A DNA stretch of 64,000 nucleotides. It comes from CAZWBR01 sp964404205 (lineage in GTDB: Bacteria > Bacteroidota > Bacteroidia > Bacteroidales > Prolixibacteraceae). The notes below the pieces were generated by a model. It did not search any database, was not told the origin of the DNA, and was given only the letters and a program-made list of their open reading frames with translations. The DNA lies in NCBI GenBank assembly GCA_964404205.1, contig CAYOJD010000002.1, forward strand, positions 1-64,000, read 5' to 3'. The translations under genes and the position numbers were made by a program. The stretch's first letter is position 1, and each line of letters starts with the position of its first letter. Shown here piece after piece: positions 52,285 to 60,675 of this stretch.

Positions 52285-53697
52285 TTACGGTGCAACGATA
52301 GTACTAAACGAGCTTGCCGGCAAAACGGCCTGATAAACTTTGTTTTTAATACTGATATTCATGCTTTGCTCTTCATTCCTGTCGTTAAATATCACAATCA
52401 CCACCGATTGGTCGGGGTTTTGGAAGGCCAGTGCATCGGAATACCCCCCGGTGTTGGCAACACGTTTGGCTCCCGGCATCACATAATGGCTAAAGTGTTT
52501 CAGCAAATAAAACTCATGATTGTAACGGAATGACTTGGCTTCGGTGTTAACGGTAACCAGCGAATTCTGGCTCCAGCCCCAACGGCTGACACCTCCTTCG
52601 GCCAATGAAATATTCCAGTAAAGATAAGACGATACGCCGTTAGAAAGATAGTGTTTCATCAGCGACCAGGCATAAGTGCAATATTGCCAGTTGTTTTTCC
52701 CGTCGCCGCACTCCTGCTCGGTCTGGTACAACTTCAGATTGGGGTAACGGTGATAAATCCCCGGAATGGCCTCTTTGCCCGCCCACTGAAAACCGACACC
52801 TTTCACATATTTTCCCGAAAACGGATCATTGAGTATCGTATCAACAAGCGCCTCGGCAGGACGTTCCATCGTTCCAAACATCACTTCGACCCCTTTTCTC
52901 TCCATGGCCGGGCCCAGATATTTTCCGACAAAAGTGGCCAATCCCTGCGCCGTCCAGGTACAGCTTGGAAAAATCTGGCACGAATTAAATTCATTCTGAG
53001 GCATGACCATTGCAATGCGTACCCCCTCCTTTTGATAAGCATCGATGAATTTTGAGAAATATTTGGCGTAGGCTTTAAAGTAAGCCTCTTGCTGAATAAA
53101 CATGTTGGTTCCCTCCCGGCCCTGTCGGTCGGCAGGCAGATGGTTATTGTATTTTGCATCGAGTTGGGCCGGCGGCACCGCGCATGCATAATGTTTATTC
53201 CACTTCATCCATGTTGGCGGGCTCCAGGGCGAAGCCCAGATCTTCAGCGTTGGGGCATACTGCTGGGCTGCTTTGATAAAAGGTATCAAAGTCTTCTTAT
53301 CGTTTGCAACCGAAAACTTCTTCATACCGAAATCGCCCTCATTTTCGTTGTACGAATACCAATCAAGCGAAAAGTCGTTCGCCCCAACCGGCATTCGGCA
53401 AATGGTAAAGTTGGCTCCAATACCTTTGGCAAAAAGCTCTTTCAGAATCGCTTGCCTGTCGGCATCGGCAAGGGCCGAAAGCGATGTCCAACCCAGCTCG
53501 TTGAAACATCCGCCAAAGCCTTCAATGGTTTGGTAGGTCGTTTGGGTATCGACAACAATGGCCGAAGCCATTCTGTTCCGTGCAGGCGCAAGCGGTTCAC
53601 CAATCTGCCAGGGCATTGTTTCTGTGGTTGTTACAATGGTTGGCTGGCCGAATGAGAGTGTGGGGCACATGGCAAGTGCGAATAACCATTTCTTCAT
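52285..53697 (-). CDS. Glycoside hydrolase family 30 protein (secreted)
   Basis: 470 residues with an N-terminal signal peptide (LFALAMCPTLSFGQ). The GH30 TIM barrel starts TIEGFGGCFNELGWTSL. NFTICRMPVGANDFSLDWYSY and WASPWSPPTWMKWN are family hallmarks. The acid/base Glu is in VMPQNEFNSCQIFPSC (about residue 240) and the nucleophile Glu in LYQTEQECGDGKNN (about 336). The C-terminal 80 residues are the beta-sandwich typical of the family. Candidate activity is beta-1,6-glucanase or glucosylceramidase-like; exported, so it acts on external glycan. Confidence 0.93.
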   Translation of the reverse strand: MKKWLFALAMCPTLSFGQPTIVTTTETMPWQIGEPLAPARNRMASAIVVDTQTTYQTIEGFGGCFNELGWTSLSALADADRQAILKELFAKGIGANFTICRMPVGANDFSLDWYSYNENEGDFGMKKFSVANDKKTLIPFIKAAQQYAPTLKIWASPWSPPTWMKWNKHYACAVPPAQLDAKYNNHLPADRQGREGTNMFIQQEAYFKAYAKYFSKFIDAYQKEGVRIAMVMPQNEFNSCQIFPSCTWTAQGLATFVGKYLGPAMERKGVEVMFGTMERPAEALVDTILNDPFSGKYVKGVGFQWAGKEAIPGIYHRYPNLKLYQTEQECGDGKNNWQYCTYAWSLMKHYLSNGVSSYLYWNISLAEGGVSRWGWSQNSLVTVNTEAKSFRYNHEFYLLKHFSHYVMPGAKRVANTGGYSDALAFQNPDQSVVIVIFNDRNEEQSMNISIKNKVYQAVLPASSFSTIVAP

Positions 53698-53933
53698 CTT
53701 AATCCGATTTAGTTTATGTAATCAATGATAGCCCAAAAATCGGCAACTTTTCAAAAAACCGATACCCCATCTTCATAAAAAAAGGATTAATGTTTGAAAA
53801 AAGTGCATATCGAACGAACAGCGCTTTACCGGCATCGAAAATCCGGCATTCACGGTATACTTATTTTAGTCGTTGGCGCTCCTTATCTCCTTCTTAACTG
53901 GTTCGAATGAAAATACCGTATCTTCAACTCCGC

Positions 53934-54033
53934 NNNNNNNNNNNNNNNNNNNNNNNNNNNNNNNNNNNNNNNNNNNNNNNNNNNNNNNNNNNNNNNNNNN
54001 NNNNNNNNNNNNNNNNNNNNNNNNNNNNNNNNN
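53934..54033. other. 100-base run of N (scaffold gap of unknown true length)
   Basis: Exactly 100 N suggests a default scaffold gap. On the left, a possible ATG (53907) opens a short frame beginning MKIPYLQLR that runs into the gap; on the right the sequence appears to carry a gene end. A gene may therefore be interrupted here. Frames read across the gap cannot be trusted. Confidence 0.95.
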
Positions 54034-54266
54034 TCAACACACTCTGGCAACAGGCCCAACGGGGAGTTCATGTGCAACGGATATGAATTTGCAACGTTCT
54101 TTGGGGAAGCGAAAAACAAATGGCATTGGATAAGCAGTGCTTTACCGTGGTCGACATTACATGTGAACAGCGACGATTGACCGGTTTAAAAGTAACGGAA
54201 ACCGGGGCGGAGGTCAAAACAGTATCGGGAGCCATGATCGATCCGTTTCAAAAAAAAAATCCCTGA
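54034..54266 (+). pseudogene. Fragment of an unidentified gene to the right of the gap
   Basis: Two frames are partly open. One runs from the gap edge to TGA at 54178-54180 (48 residues, starting STHSGNRPNG). Another from ATG at 54120 to TGA at 54264-54266 reads MALDKQCFTVVDITCEQRRL then TGLKVTETGAEV, more protein-like, but its upstream frame has a stop at about 54084. This may be a decayed gene end or a real one damaged by assembly. I recognise no family. The final stop overlaps the glnS-side terminator. Confidence 0.25.
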
Positions 54267-54288
54267 AGGGCCTTTTCCTACAGGGATT
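54251..54288 (-). terminator. glnS terminator
   Basis: AATCCCTG (54258-54265) pairs with CAGGGATT (54281-54288), 15-base loop; on the minus strand the stem is followed by a T tract (A run at 54250-54259 on the plus strand). It lies 20 bases after the glnS stop. Confidence 0.75.
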
Positions 54289-54307
54289 ATATTGTTTCCG
54301 GATTGTA

Positions 54308-55996
<1,689 letters not shown>

Positions 55997-56119
55997 AACA
56001 ACAATAGATTTTACGGATTGCCCGAACGGCAAATGTAATAAGAGTTAGATGAAATGATTAACATACAACCGCTAAAATGTATGATTTAAAAATAGATTAA
56101 TTTTGTGCAAAACATTTTT

Positions 56120-56470
56120 ATGGGAAAAATTGAGATTGAAGGAATGGAATTTTATGCCTTTCATGGCTATTTTGATGCCGAGAAGCGAATCGGGAACCGC
56201 TTTACAGTCGACCTTTCGATGAAAACCGACCTTGAACAGCCATCGATAAGCGACGACCTATCACAAACCATCAATTACCAAATGGTCTACAATATCGTGA
56301 AAGCCGAAATGGCTGTGCCGTCCAATCTGTTGGAGCACGTTGCCGGGCGAATCGTCAGGCATATTAAAGCCGATTTTCCGGAGGTGAAGAAGCTGAGGGT
56401 AAAAATTGCCAAAATGGCCCCCCCGATGGGAGGAGAAATGGCAAGCGTGAGCGTAACCCTCTTTGGGTAA
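56120..56470 (+). CDS. folB: Dihydroneopterin aldolase
   Basis: 116 residues from ATG at 56120 (MGKIEIEGMEFYAFHGYFDA); a GTG at 56105 lies in a TAATTTTG -7 box (56098-56105) and was rejected. FYAFHGYFDAEKRIGNRFTV is the FolB signature with the conserved Tyr/His; LLEHVAGRIVRHI carries the substrate-binding Glu. Converts 7,8-dihydroneopterin to 6-hydroxymethyl-dihydropterin plus glycolaldehyde in folate synthesis. It stands alone between glnS (divergent) and tRNA-Cys. Confidence 0.95.
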   Translation: MGKIEIEGMEFYAFHGYFDAEKRIGNRFTVDLSMKTDLEQPSISDDLSQTINYQMVYNIVKAEMAVPSNLLEHVAGRIVRHIKADFPEVKKLRVKIAKMAPPMGGEMASVSVTLFG

Positions 56471-56489
56471 TCGCATTTTTTGGATTGGG

Positions 56490-56522
56490 TTTGCGGCAAA
56501 AGAAGAAAATTGACTATATTTG
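56490..56522 (+). promoter_or_regulatory. tRNA-Cys promoter (Bacteroidota type)
   Basis: TTTG (56490-56493) and TATATTTG (56515-56522) are separated by 21 bases: an exact match to TTTG-N19-21-TAnnTTTG. The tRNA 5' end is 12 bases beyond the -7 box. Confidence 0.8.
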
Positions 56523-56534
56523 CGGCACAATTCC

Positions 56535-56605
56535 GGTCGGTTGGCCGAGTGGCTAGGCAGCGGTCTGCAAAACCGTGTACGGCGGTTCGAATCCGCCACT
56601 GACCT
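56535..56605 (+). tRNA. tRNA-Cys (GCA)
   Basis: 71 bases. Acceptor GGTCGGT pairs with ACTGACC (one G-T). The anticodon loop CTGCAAA reads GCA, with stem GCGGT/ACCGT. The T loop is TTCGAAT in stem GGCGG/CCGCC. Discriminator base T73, the expected identity base for Cys. CCA is not encoded, so it is added by the tRNA nucleotidyltransferase. Confidence 0.97.
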
Positions 56606-56610
56606 CATCA

Positions 56611-56645
56611 AAAGAGGCTGAAACTACGTTTCAGCCTCTTTTTTT
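56611..56645 (+). terminator. tRNA-Cys terminator
   Basis: A perfect 14-bp stem AAAGAGGCTGAAAC / GTTTCAGCCTCTTT (56611-56624 with 56628-56641), loop TAC, then T to 56645. It may also end the minus-strand operon whose last gene stops at 56648. Confidence 0.9.
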
Positions 56646-56647
56646 AT

Positions 56648-57010
56648 TCAATGGATACATTGATGCCCATCTTCATGGTGATCGCATGAAGTACCCGAAT
56701 CCTTTACTTCGCCATTTAACCATGAGCGAATCAGCATATCGACATCACCATCGCAACCTTTCACCACCTGAATACCGGCACCGGTAACCTTATTGATGGC
56801 CCCGTTCCCCATATTTCCGGCAAGCATCACCTCAACGCCGATACGCTTAAGGGTTGTTGCAATTTCCGATTTACAGCCGCACCCCTGAGGAGAAGGTATG
56901 ATCTCCCTGGCGGTGACCTGTTTTTCATCCACTGTAAAAACCGTGTAATATTGACAATGGCCAAAGTGGGCATCTACACGGTTATTCTTTGTTGGAATCG
57001 CGATTTTCAT
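56648..57010 (-). CDS. NifX/NifB-type Fe-Mo cluster-binding protein
   Basis: 120 residues from ATG at MKIAIPTKNN. The dinitrogenase-iron-molybdenum-cofactor domain shows RVDAHFGHCQYYTVFTVDE and VEVMLAGNMGNGAINKVTGA. GCGCK (about 50), a lone Cys (about 88) and a C-terminal CDHHEDGHQCIH tail add possible metal ligands. Such small proteins hold Fe-S or Mo/Fe/Cu-S clusters and are found far outside nitrogen fixers. It is the last gene of the DUF134-led operon, 20 bases after the MBL gene. The cluster it binds is unknown. Confidence 0.88.
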   Translation of the reverse strand: MKIAIPTKNNRVDAHFGHCQYYTVFTVDEKQVTAREIIPSPQGCGCKSEIATTLKRIGVEVMLAGNMGNGAINKVTGAGIQVVKGCDGDVDMLIRSWLNGEVKDSGTSCDHHEDGHQCIH

Positions 57011-57030
57011 TTTCACTTCGATTTTAATGT

Positions 57031-57828
57031 TTAACATTCAATTTGGGTTCCGGTATACAAATAAGCTATCCTCTCACCAAGTTGCTTTTGGATTAAATGA
57101 TATTTATCTATACCTGTGCAATGCGATGTATATATTTTATTTATACTACTTTTATTAAAGTATTCTGTCAATCCTGAAACATATGCTTCAGATTCATTGC
57201 TGATGTGTAGTCCGCCAACAATAATTTCGACATCCACTCCCATCGTGTCCTGAACACCCCCAATAATGTTACGAATCCCATTATGAGAACATCCGCTTAA
57301 AATAACCGCTTTATTTTTCTTTTTAACAACAATATACAATTCGTCGATGAATTGATCAGGCACAACAGAAGAGTCATTTTGGACAAAAAATCCATCGACA
57401 TGCCGGTCGGATTTGGAGCGAATGGGAATATTCGATACCACAAACAGATTTCTGGACAATTCCATCCGATCGTTGACATAAATCAGCCGATCCACGGGGA
57501 TAACCAAATCCTTTGGAAAACCTATCGCCTTTTCATGATGAAATCTCGGGTGAAAGATTTCTCTCCCTACCACAATTTTGGCATGACCATTCACGCTCAA
57601 AAAGGGCATTAATCCTCCGATATGATCATAATGACCGTGACTCAACACTAAATAATCGACTAACGTAAGATCGATATTCAACTTGGCTGCATTTGAGACA
57701 ATTTTTTCACTTTGTCCGGTGTCGAACAACACCCTTTTACCATCATGCTCAATAAAGATTGACAGCCCATGCTCAGAATATAAATCATCGCAACAGCTAA
57801 TATTATCAATAACACTTACAATCTTCAT
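57031..57828 (-). CDS. MBL-fold metallo-hydrolase (COG1237-like)
   Basis: 265 residues. The metallo-beta-lactamase HxHxDH motif is LSHGHYDHIGGL (about 64-75), preceded by LFDTG. SGCSHNGIRNII and the late TSHCTGIDKYH supply the remaining ligands. The start with SEHGLSIFIEHDGKRVLFDTG matches the 7,8-dihydropterin-6-yl-methyl-4-(beta-D-ribofuranosyl)aminobenzene 5'-phosphate synthase group. That name comes from a methanogen enzyme and should not be taken as the function here. Third structural gene after the NifX-like and DUF1847 genes. Confidence 0.9.
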   Translation of the reverse strand: MKIVSVIDNISCCDDLYSEHGLSIFIEHDGKRVLFDTGQSEKIVSNAAKLNIDLTLVDYLVLSHGHYDHIGGLMPFLSVNGHAKIVVGREIFHPRFHHEKAIGFPKDLVIPVDRLIYVNDRMELSRNLFVVSNIPIRSKSDRHVDGFFVQNDSSVVPDQFIDELYIVVKKKNKAVILSGCSHNGIRNIIGGVQDTMGVDVEIIVGGLHISNESEAYVSGLTEYFNKSSINKIYTSHCTGIDKYHLIQKQLGERIAYLYTGTQIEC

Positions 57829-57842
57829 TTTATGTTTTAAAT

Positions 57843-58334
57843 TTAAAAGCTAACACCCATTGAAAACGCTTCAAGAACATGGTGATGATACTTCCTGTCT
57901 TTTACGATTAAGGTAGAAGTCATTGCCTTCGACTTGGCATTGAATACCATATCGTGGCCTACGCACAAACCGAGAACCAAGTTTAATTCCGATTGCCCCT
58001 CTTCAAGCACTTTGGCCTGTCCGGCTGGGTTGCAAGAGTTTCCACGATATCCGGGCAGTATTTCATTTCGTGCCATTTTACCCAATTTACAGTTAGCCCT
58101 CACTACTTTGAAACCCTCTTCCGTTAATCGCTCTTCAAGCATAATAGCCTCCTTTTCAAAAGTGATGCAATTGGCAATGCCAATCCTTTTTATGGCGGCC
58201 TCCTTTGCAAACAAAATCAATTCGTTCACCCTGTCGCTTCTCGGATCCAGTGAGTCTTCGGCCACTTTCATTATATTGCAGTCGGTTTCATCATAAAGGG
58301 TAGCAAATTCGGCTCCAGTTGTTTCATTCTTCAT
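57843..58334 (-). CDS. DUF1847 protein, short form
   Basis: 163 residues. The family core is clear: KRIGIANCITFEKEAIMLEE, LTEEGFKVVRANCKLGKM, NSCNPAGQAKVLEEGQSELN and LVLGLCVGHDMVFNAKSKA. Five conserved cysteines (about residues 19, 56, 81, 102, 124) suggest metal or Fe-S binding. The usual Cys-rich N-terminal segment of longer family members appears absent; here the protein starts MKNETTGAEFATLYDETDC. Function unknown. Its start overlaps the preceding NifX-like gene by 11 bases. Confidence 0.88.
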   Translation of the reverse strand: MKNETTGAEFATLYDETDCNIMKVAEDSLDPRSDRVNELILFAKEAAIKRIGIANCITFEKEAIMLEERLTEEGFKVVRANCKLGKMARNEILPGYRGNSCNPAGQAKVLEEGQSELNLVLGLCVGHDMVFNAKSKAMTSTLIVKDRKYHHHVLEAFSMGVSF

Positions 58335-58656
58335 GGTATGCGATTTTAAGGTAATTCAGTATTTGGTCTACCCGGGTTATGGTCTCCGGCAGTAACAATA
58401 TTCTGAGTCTACGTTCAACGGCCAGCTGCTGAACCATTAGGCCAATCTCACGGGTCATTATTATCTCTGCATTTGAGGCTTCCATGAATGCAACCATTTC
58501 TCGTCCCGCCCCGGCTCCTATATCAGAAAAGTTATTTTTAAAAAATCGGACTTCTTTTTGATCCGTATCAGCAATGGCGAAAAATGGGCTACGAGCCAGA
58601 CGTTCGGAGATACCGCTCGTTTTGCAATCTGACACACATGGTATGGCTATTATCAT
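58324..58656 (-). CDS. NifX-type cluster-binding protein, second copy
   Basis: 110 residues. IAIPCVSDCKTSGISERLARSPFFAIADTD shows the start of the dinitrogenase Fe-Mo cofactor domain, and DIGAGAGREMVAFMEASNAEIIMTREIGLM the central helix-strand region. It is more divergent than the copy at 56648 and lacks the C-terminal His/Cys tail and the AHFGHC motif. Its ATG overlaps the DUF134 stop by 4 bases. The two copies may form a heteromer, by inference. Confidence 0.8.
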   Translation of the reverse strand: MIIAIPCVSDCKTSGISERLARSPFFAIADTDQKEVRFFKNNFSDIGAGAGREMVAFMEASNAEIIMTREIGLMVQQLAVERRLRILLLPETITRVDQILNYLKIAYHEE

Positions 58657-59066
58657 GACTTAGGCAGATTAATAATTATCACATCACCACAATCGCACAG
58701 CGGACAATCGATCTTATTATCAAATCCGTAGTAATTAAAGCGCGATCCGCACCCAGTGCATTCAAGCCAATTGCCGTTAAAAGTAATCTGCCCACCCACA
58801 ATTCTGATGGGCAACACTTCGGTAAAGGCTGTAGCAATCTTTTTTCTTGCAGAGGAATATATACGGGTCAATGTTGGTCTCGAAACCTCCATAATAGCAG
58901 AGGCTTCGGCTTGCGAGAGGCCCTCATAATCGAGTAGTCTTACGGCCTCATACTCTTCAGTTGCCAAAATAATTTCAGTATGTTCGGAAGAAAAACTTCC
59001 AATAGGCATGAACCCTTTCAGCCTGGGAGGCAGTTGAACCGTTCTTGTTTGCGATGGACGTGGCAT
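58653..59066 (-). CDS. DUF134 helix-turn-helix regulator with C-terminal zinc/iron ribbon
   Basis: 137 residues from ATG at MPRPSQTRTVQLPPRLKGF, the DUF134 (UPF0251) N-terminal signature. Residues about 40-90 form a sigma-factor-like helix-turn-helix: EEYEAVRLLDYEGLSQAEAS then AIMEVSRPTLTRIYSSARKK. A C-terminal ribbon has CTGCGSRFNY and CPLCDCGD, likely binding a metal or Fe-S cluster. An upstream in-frame ATG at 59099 lies inside the palindrome and before the predicted transcript start, so it is rejected. It heads the operon and probably regulates it. Confidence 0.92.
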   Translation of the reverse strand: MPRPSQTRTVQLPPRLKGFMPIGSFSSEHTEIILATEEYEAVRLLDYEGLSQAEASAIMEVSRPTLTRIYSSARKKIATAFTEVLPIRIVGGQITFNGNWLECTGCGSRFNYYGFDNKIDCPLCDCGDVIIINLPKS

Positions 59067-59083
59067 TTCATCAGTTTTGGTTA

Positions 59084-59114
59084 CAAATATAATGAACATA
59101 TGTTCATTATGAAA
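59084..59114 (-). promoter_or_regulatory. Promoter of the DUF134 operon with an operator palindrome in its spacer
   Basis: On the minus strand TTTC (59114-59111) and TATATTTG (59091-59084) are separated by exactly 19 bases, close to TTTG-N19-21-TAnnTTTG. A perfect 22-bp palindrome, half-site ATAATGAACAT, covers 59089-59110 and so fills the spacer and touches the -7 box. A bound dimer would block polymerase. The operator is 23 bases upstream of the DUF134 start codon. Confidence 0.75.
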
Positions 59115-59407
59115 ATATTATTTCTCCTATATTCAATTTCATCGTTACATTGATTGGCAAAACTGCATAATCCTGTATGAGTAATAATTATTTACAAAAA
59201 TGTATAATAACATATTAATAAGATATTTAGATTAAATTATTTAAAATTTTTCGAAAAACACATATTGCCAAAAGGGATTTGATGCTGCCAAATATCATAT
59301 GGCAGAATGTAGTGAAAAGCGTACATTTGTTTGAATGGTACAAGCTTAATTGAAAGAGAGCGCATGGTTGTATCATTCATTTGTCGAACAAATAATTTGA
59401 AAATAAT
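59115..59407. other. AT-rich gap between the DUF134 operon and kbl
   Basis: No gene is seen. It holds a TACATTTG -7-like box (59322-59329, plus strand) and a small inverted repeat CTGCCA/TGGCAG (59284-59289 and 59300-59305). Notably AT-rich compared with flanking genes. Confidence 0.45.
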
Positions 59408-60598
59408 ATGTACGGAAAAATCAAAGCCCACTTACAGAAAGAACTTCAGGGCATTCAAGATGCTGGCCTGTATAAAAGCGAACGCATTATTGTTTCTCCC
59501 CAGGACGCTGTTATACATTTAGATTCGGGCAAAGAAGTACTTAACTTTTGTGCCAACAATTACCTGGGGCTTTCAAACCATCCGGAGTTAATCAAGGCCG
59601 GAAAAGATGCACTGGATACGCATGGCTACGGGATGTCGTCAGTACGGTTTATCTGTGGGACAACGGATCTCCACAAAACATTGGAACGCAAGATTGCCGA
59701 GTTCTTCGGAACAGAGGACACCATTCTGTATGCGGCCTGCTTCGATGCCAACGGTGGCGTATTTGAACCGCTCCTTTCAGAAGAAGATGCCATTATTTCC
59801 GATTCGCTCAACCATGCCTCAATTATCGACGGGGTCAGGCTTTGTAAGGCTCAACGGTATCGTTACCAAAATGCCGACATGGCCGATTTGGAGGCTCAGC
59901 TCATTAAAGCTCAGGAGGCCCGTTTCAGGATAATTGTGACCGATGGTGTTTTCTCGATGGATGGGAATGTTGCCCCGATGGACGAGATTAATCGTTTGGC
60001 AAAAAAATATGACGCGCTGATTATGGTCGACGAATGCCACTCGGCAGGCGTAGTTGGTGATACCGGAAGAGGTGTCACGGAGAAATTCAATATAAGAGGT
60101 GAAGTTGACATTATCACCGGTACGTTGGGCAAAGCCTTTGGTGGAGCTTTAGGCGGGTTTACTACTGGCCGAAAAGAGATTATTGAACTGCTTCGCCAAC
60201 GTTCAAGACCTTACTTATTCTCCAACTCATTGCCTCCTGCTGTAGTCAATGCCGGAATCAGAATGTTTGATATGATGGCTGAAACCCATGAGTTGCAAGA
60301 CAAGCTACATAGCAATACCGACTATTTCATGGCTGGGATGAAACTGGCTGGGTTTGACATTAAACCAAGCAAATCAGCCATATGCGCTGTAATGCTTTAT
60401 GATGCCAAGCTTTCGCAGGATTTTGCCGCTAAACTTCTGGAAGAGGGCATCTACGTCATCGGGTTCTACTATCCGGTCGTGCCGCAGGGACAGGCAAGAA
60501 TCAGGGTTCAGTTGTCGGCTGCGCATGACATGGAGCACCTCGAGAAAGCCATTAAGGCCTTTACTAAAATTGGCAAAGAATTAGGGGTCATCAAGTAA
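59408..60598 (+). CDS. kbl: Glycine C-acetyltransferase (2-amino-3-ketobutyrate CoA ligase)
   Basis: 396 residues, alpha-oxoamine synthase fold. VLNFCANNYLGLSNHPELI opens the family block; MSSVRFICGTTDLHKTLE, DGVFSMDGNVAPMDEI, VDECHSAGVVGDTGRG and DIITGTLGKAFGGALGG (PLP lysine about 244) follow. Converts 2-amino-3-ketobutyrate and CoA to glycine and acetyl-CoA, in threonine degradation. Threonine dehydrogenase is not in the window. Divergent from the DUF134 operon. Confidence 0.95.
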   Translation: MYGKIKAHLQKELQGIQDAGLYKSERIIVSPQDAVIHLDSGKEVLNFCANNYLGLSNHPELIKAGKDALDTHGYGMSSVRFICGTTDLHKTLERKIAEFFGTEDTILYAACFDANGGVFEPLLSEEDAIISDSLNHASIIDGVRLCKAQRYRYQNADMADLEAQLIKAQEARFRIIVTDGVFSMDGNVAPMDEINRLAKKYDALIMVDECHSAGVVGDTGRGVTEKFNIRGEVDIITGTLGKAFGGALGGFTTGRKEIIELLRQRSRPYLFSNSLPPAVVNAGIRMFDMMAETHELQDKLHSNTDYFMAGMKLAGFDIKPSKSAICAVMLYDAKLSQDFAAKLLEEGIYVIGFYYPVVPQGQARIRVQLSAAHDMEHLEKAIKAFTKIGKELGVIK

Positions 60599-60606
60599 AA
60601 GGCCAT

Positions 60607-60652
60607 AAAAAAACAAGGGGAATAGATTATTGATTATCAAATCTATTCCCCT
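60607..60652 (-). terminator. Terminator of the efflux adaptor gene
   Basis: AGGGGAATAGAT (60616-60627) pairs perfectly with ATCTATTCCCCT (60641-60652). On the minus strand the stem is followed by GTTTTTTT (A7 on the plus strand at 60607-60613). For kbl on the plus strand no T tract follows, so its end may rely on this hairpin only as an mRNA-end structure. Confidence 0.8.
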
Positions 60653-60675
60653 CGTGATATAAAATAATACTTAAC

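Noticed and set aside
53873..54133. Open frames running through the N run
   Set aside because: The gap length is arbitrary, so a frame across it has no meaning.
56648..58656. Nitrogen fixation from the NifX-like genes
   Set aside because: No nifHDK, nifB or nifEN is present, and small NifX-type proteins are widespread in non-fixers.
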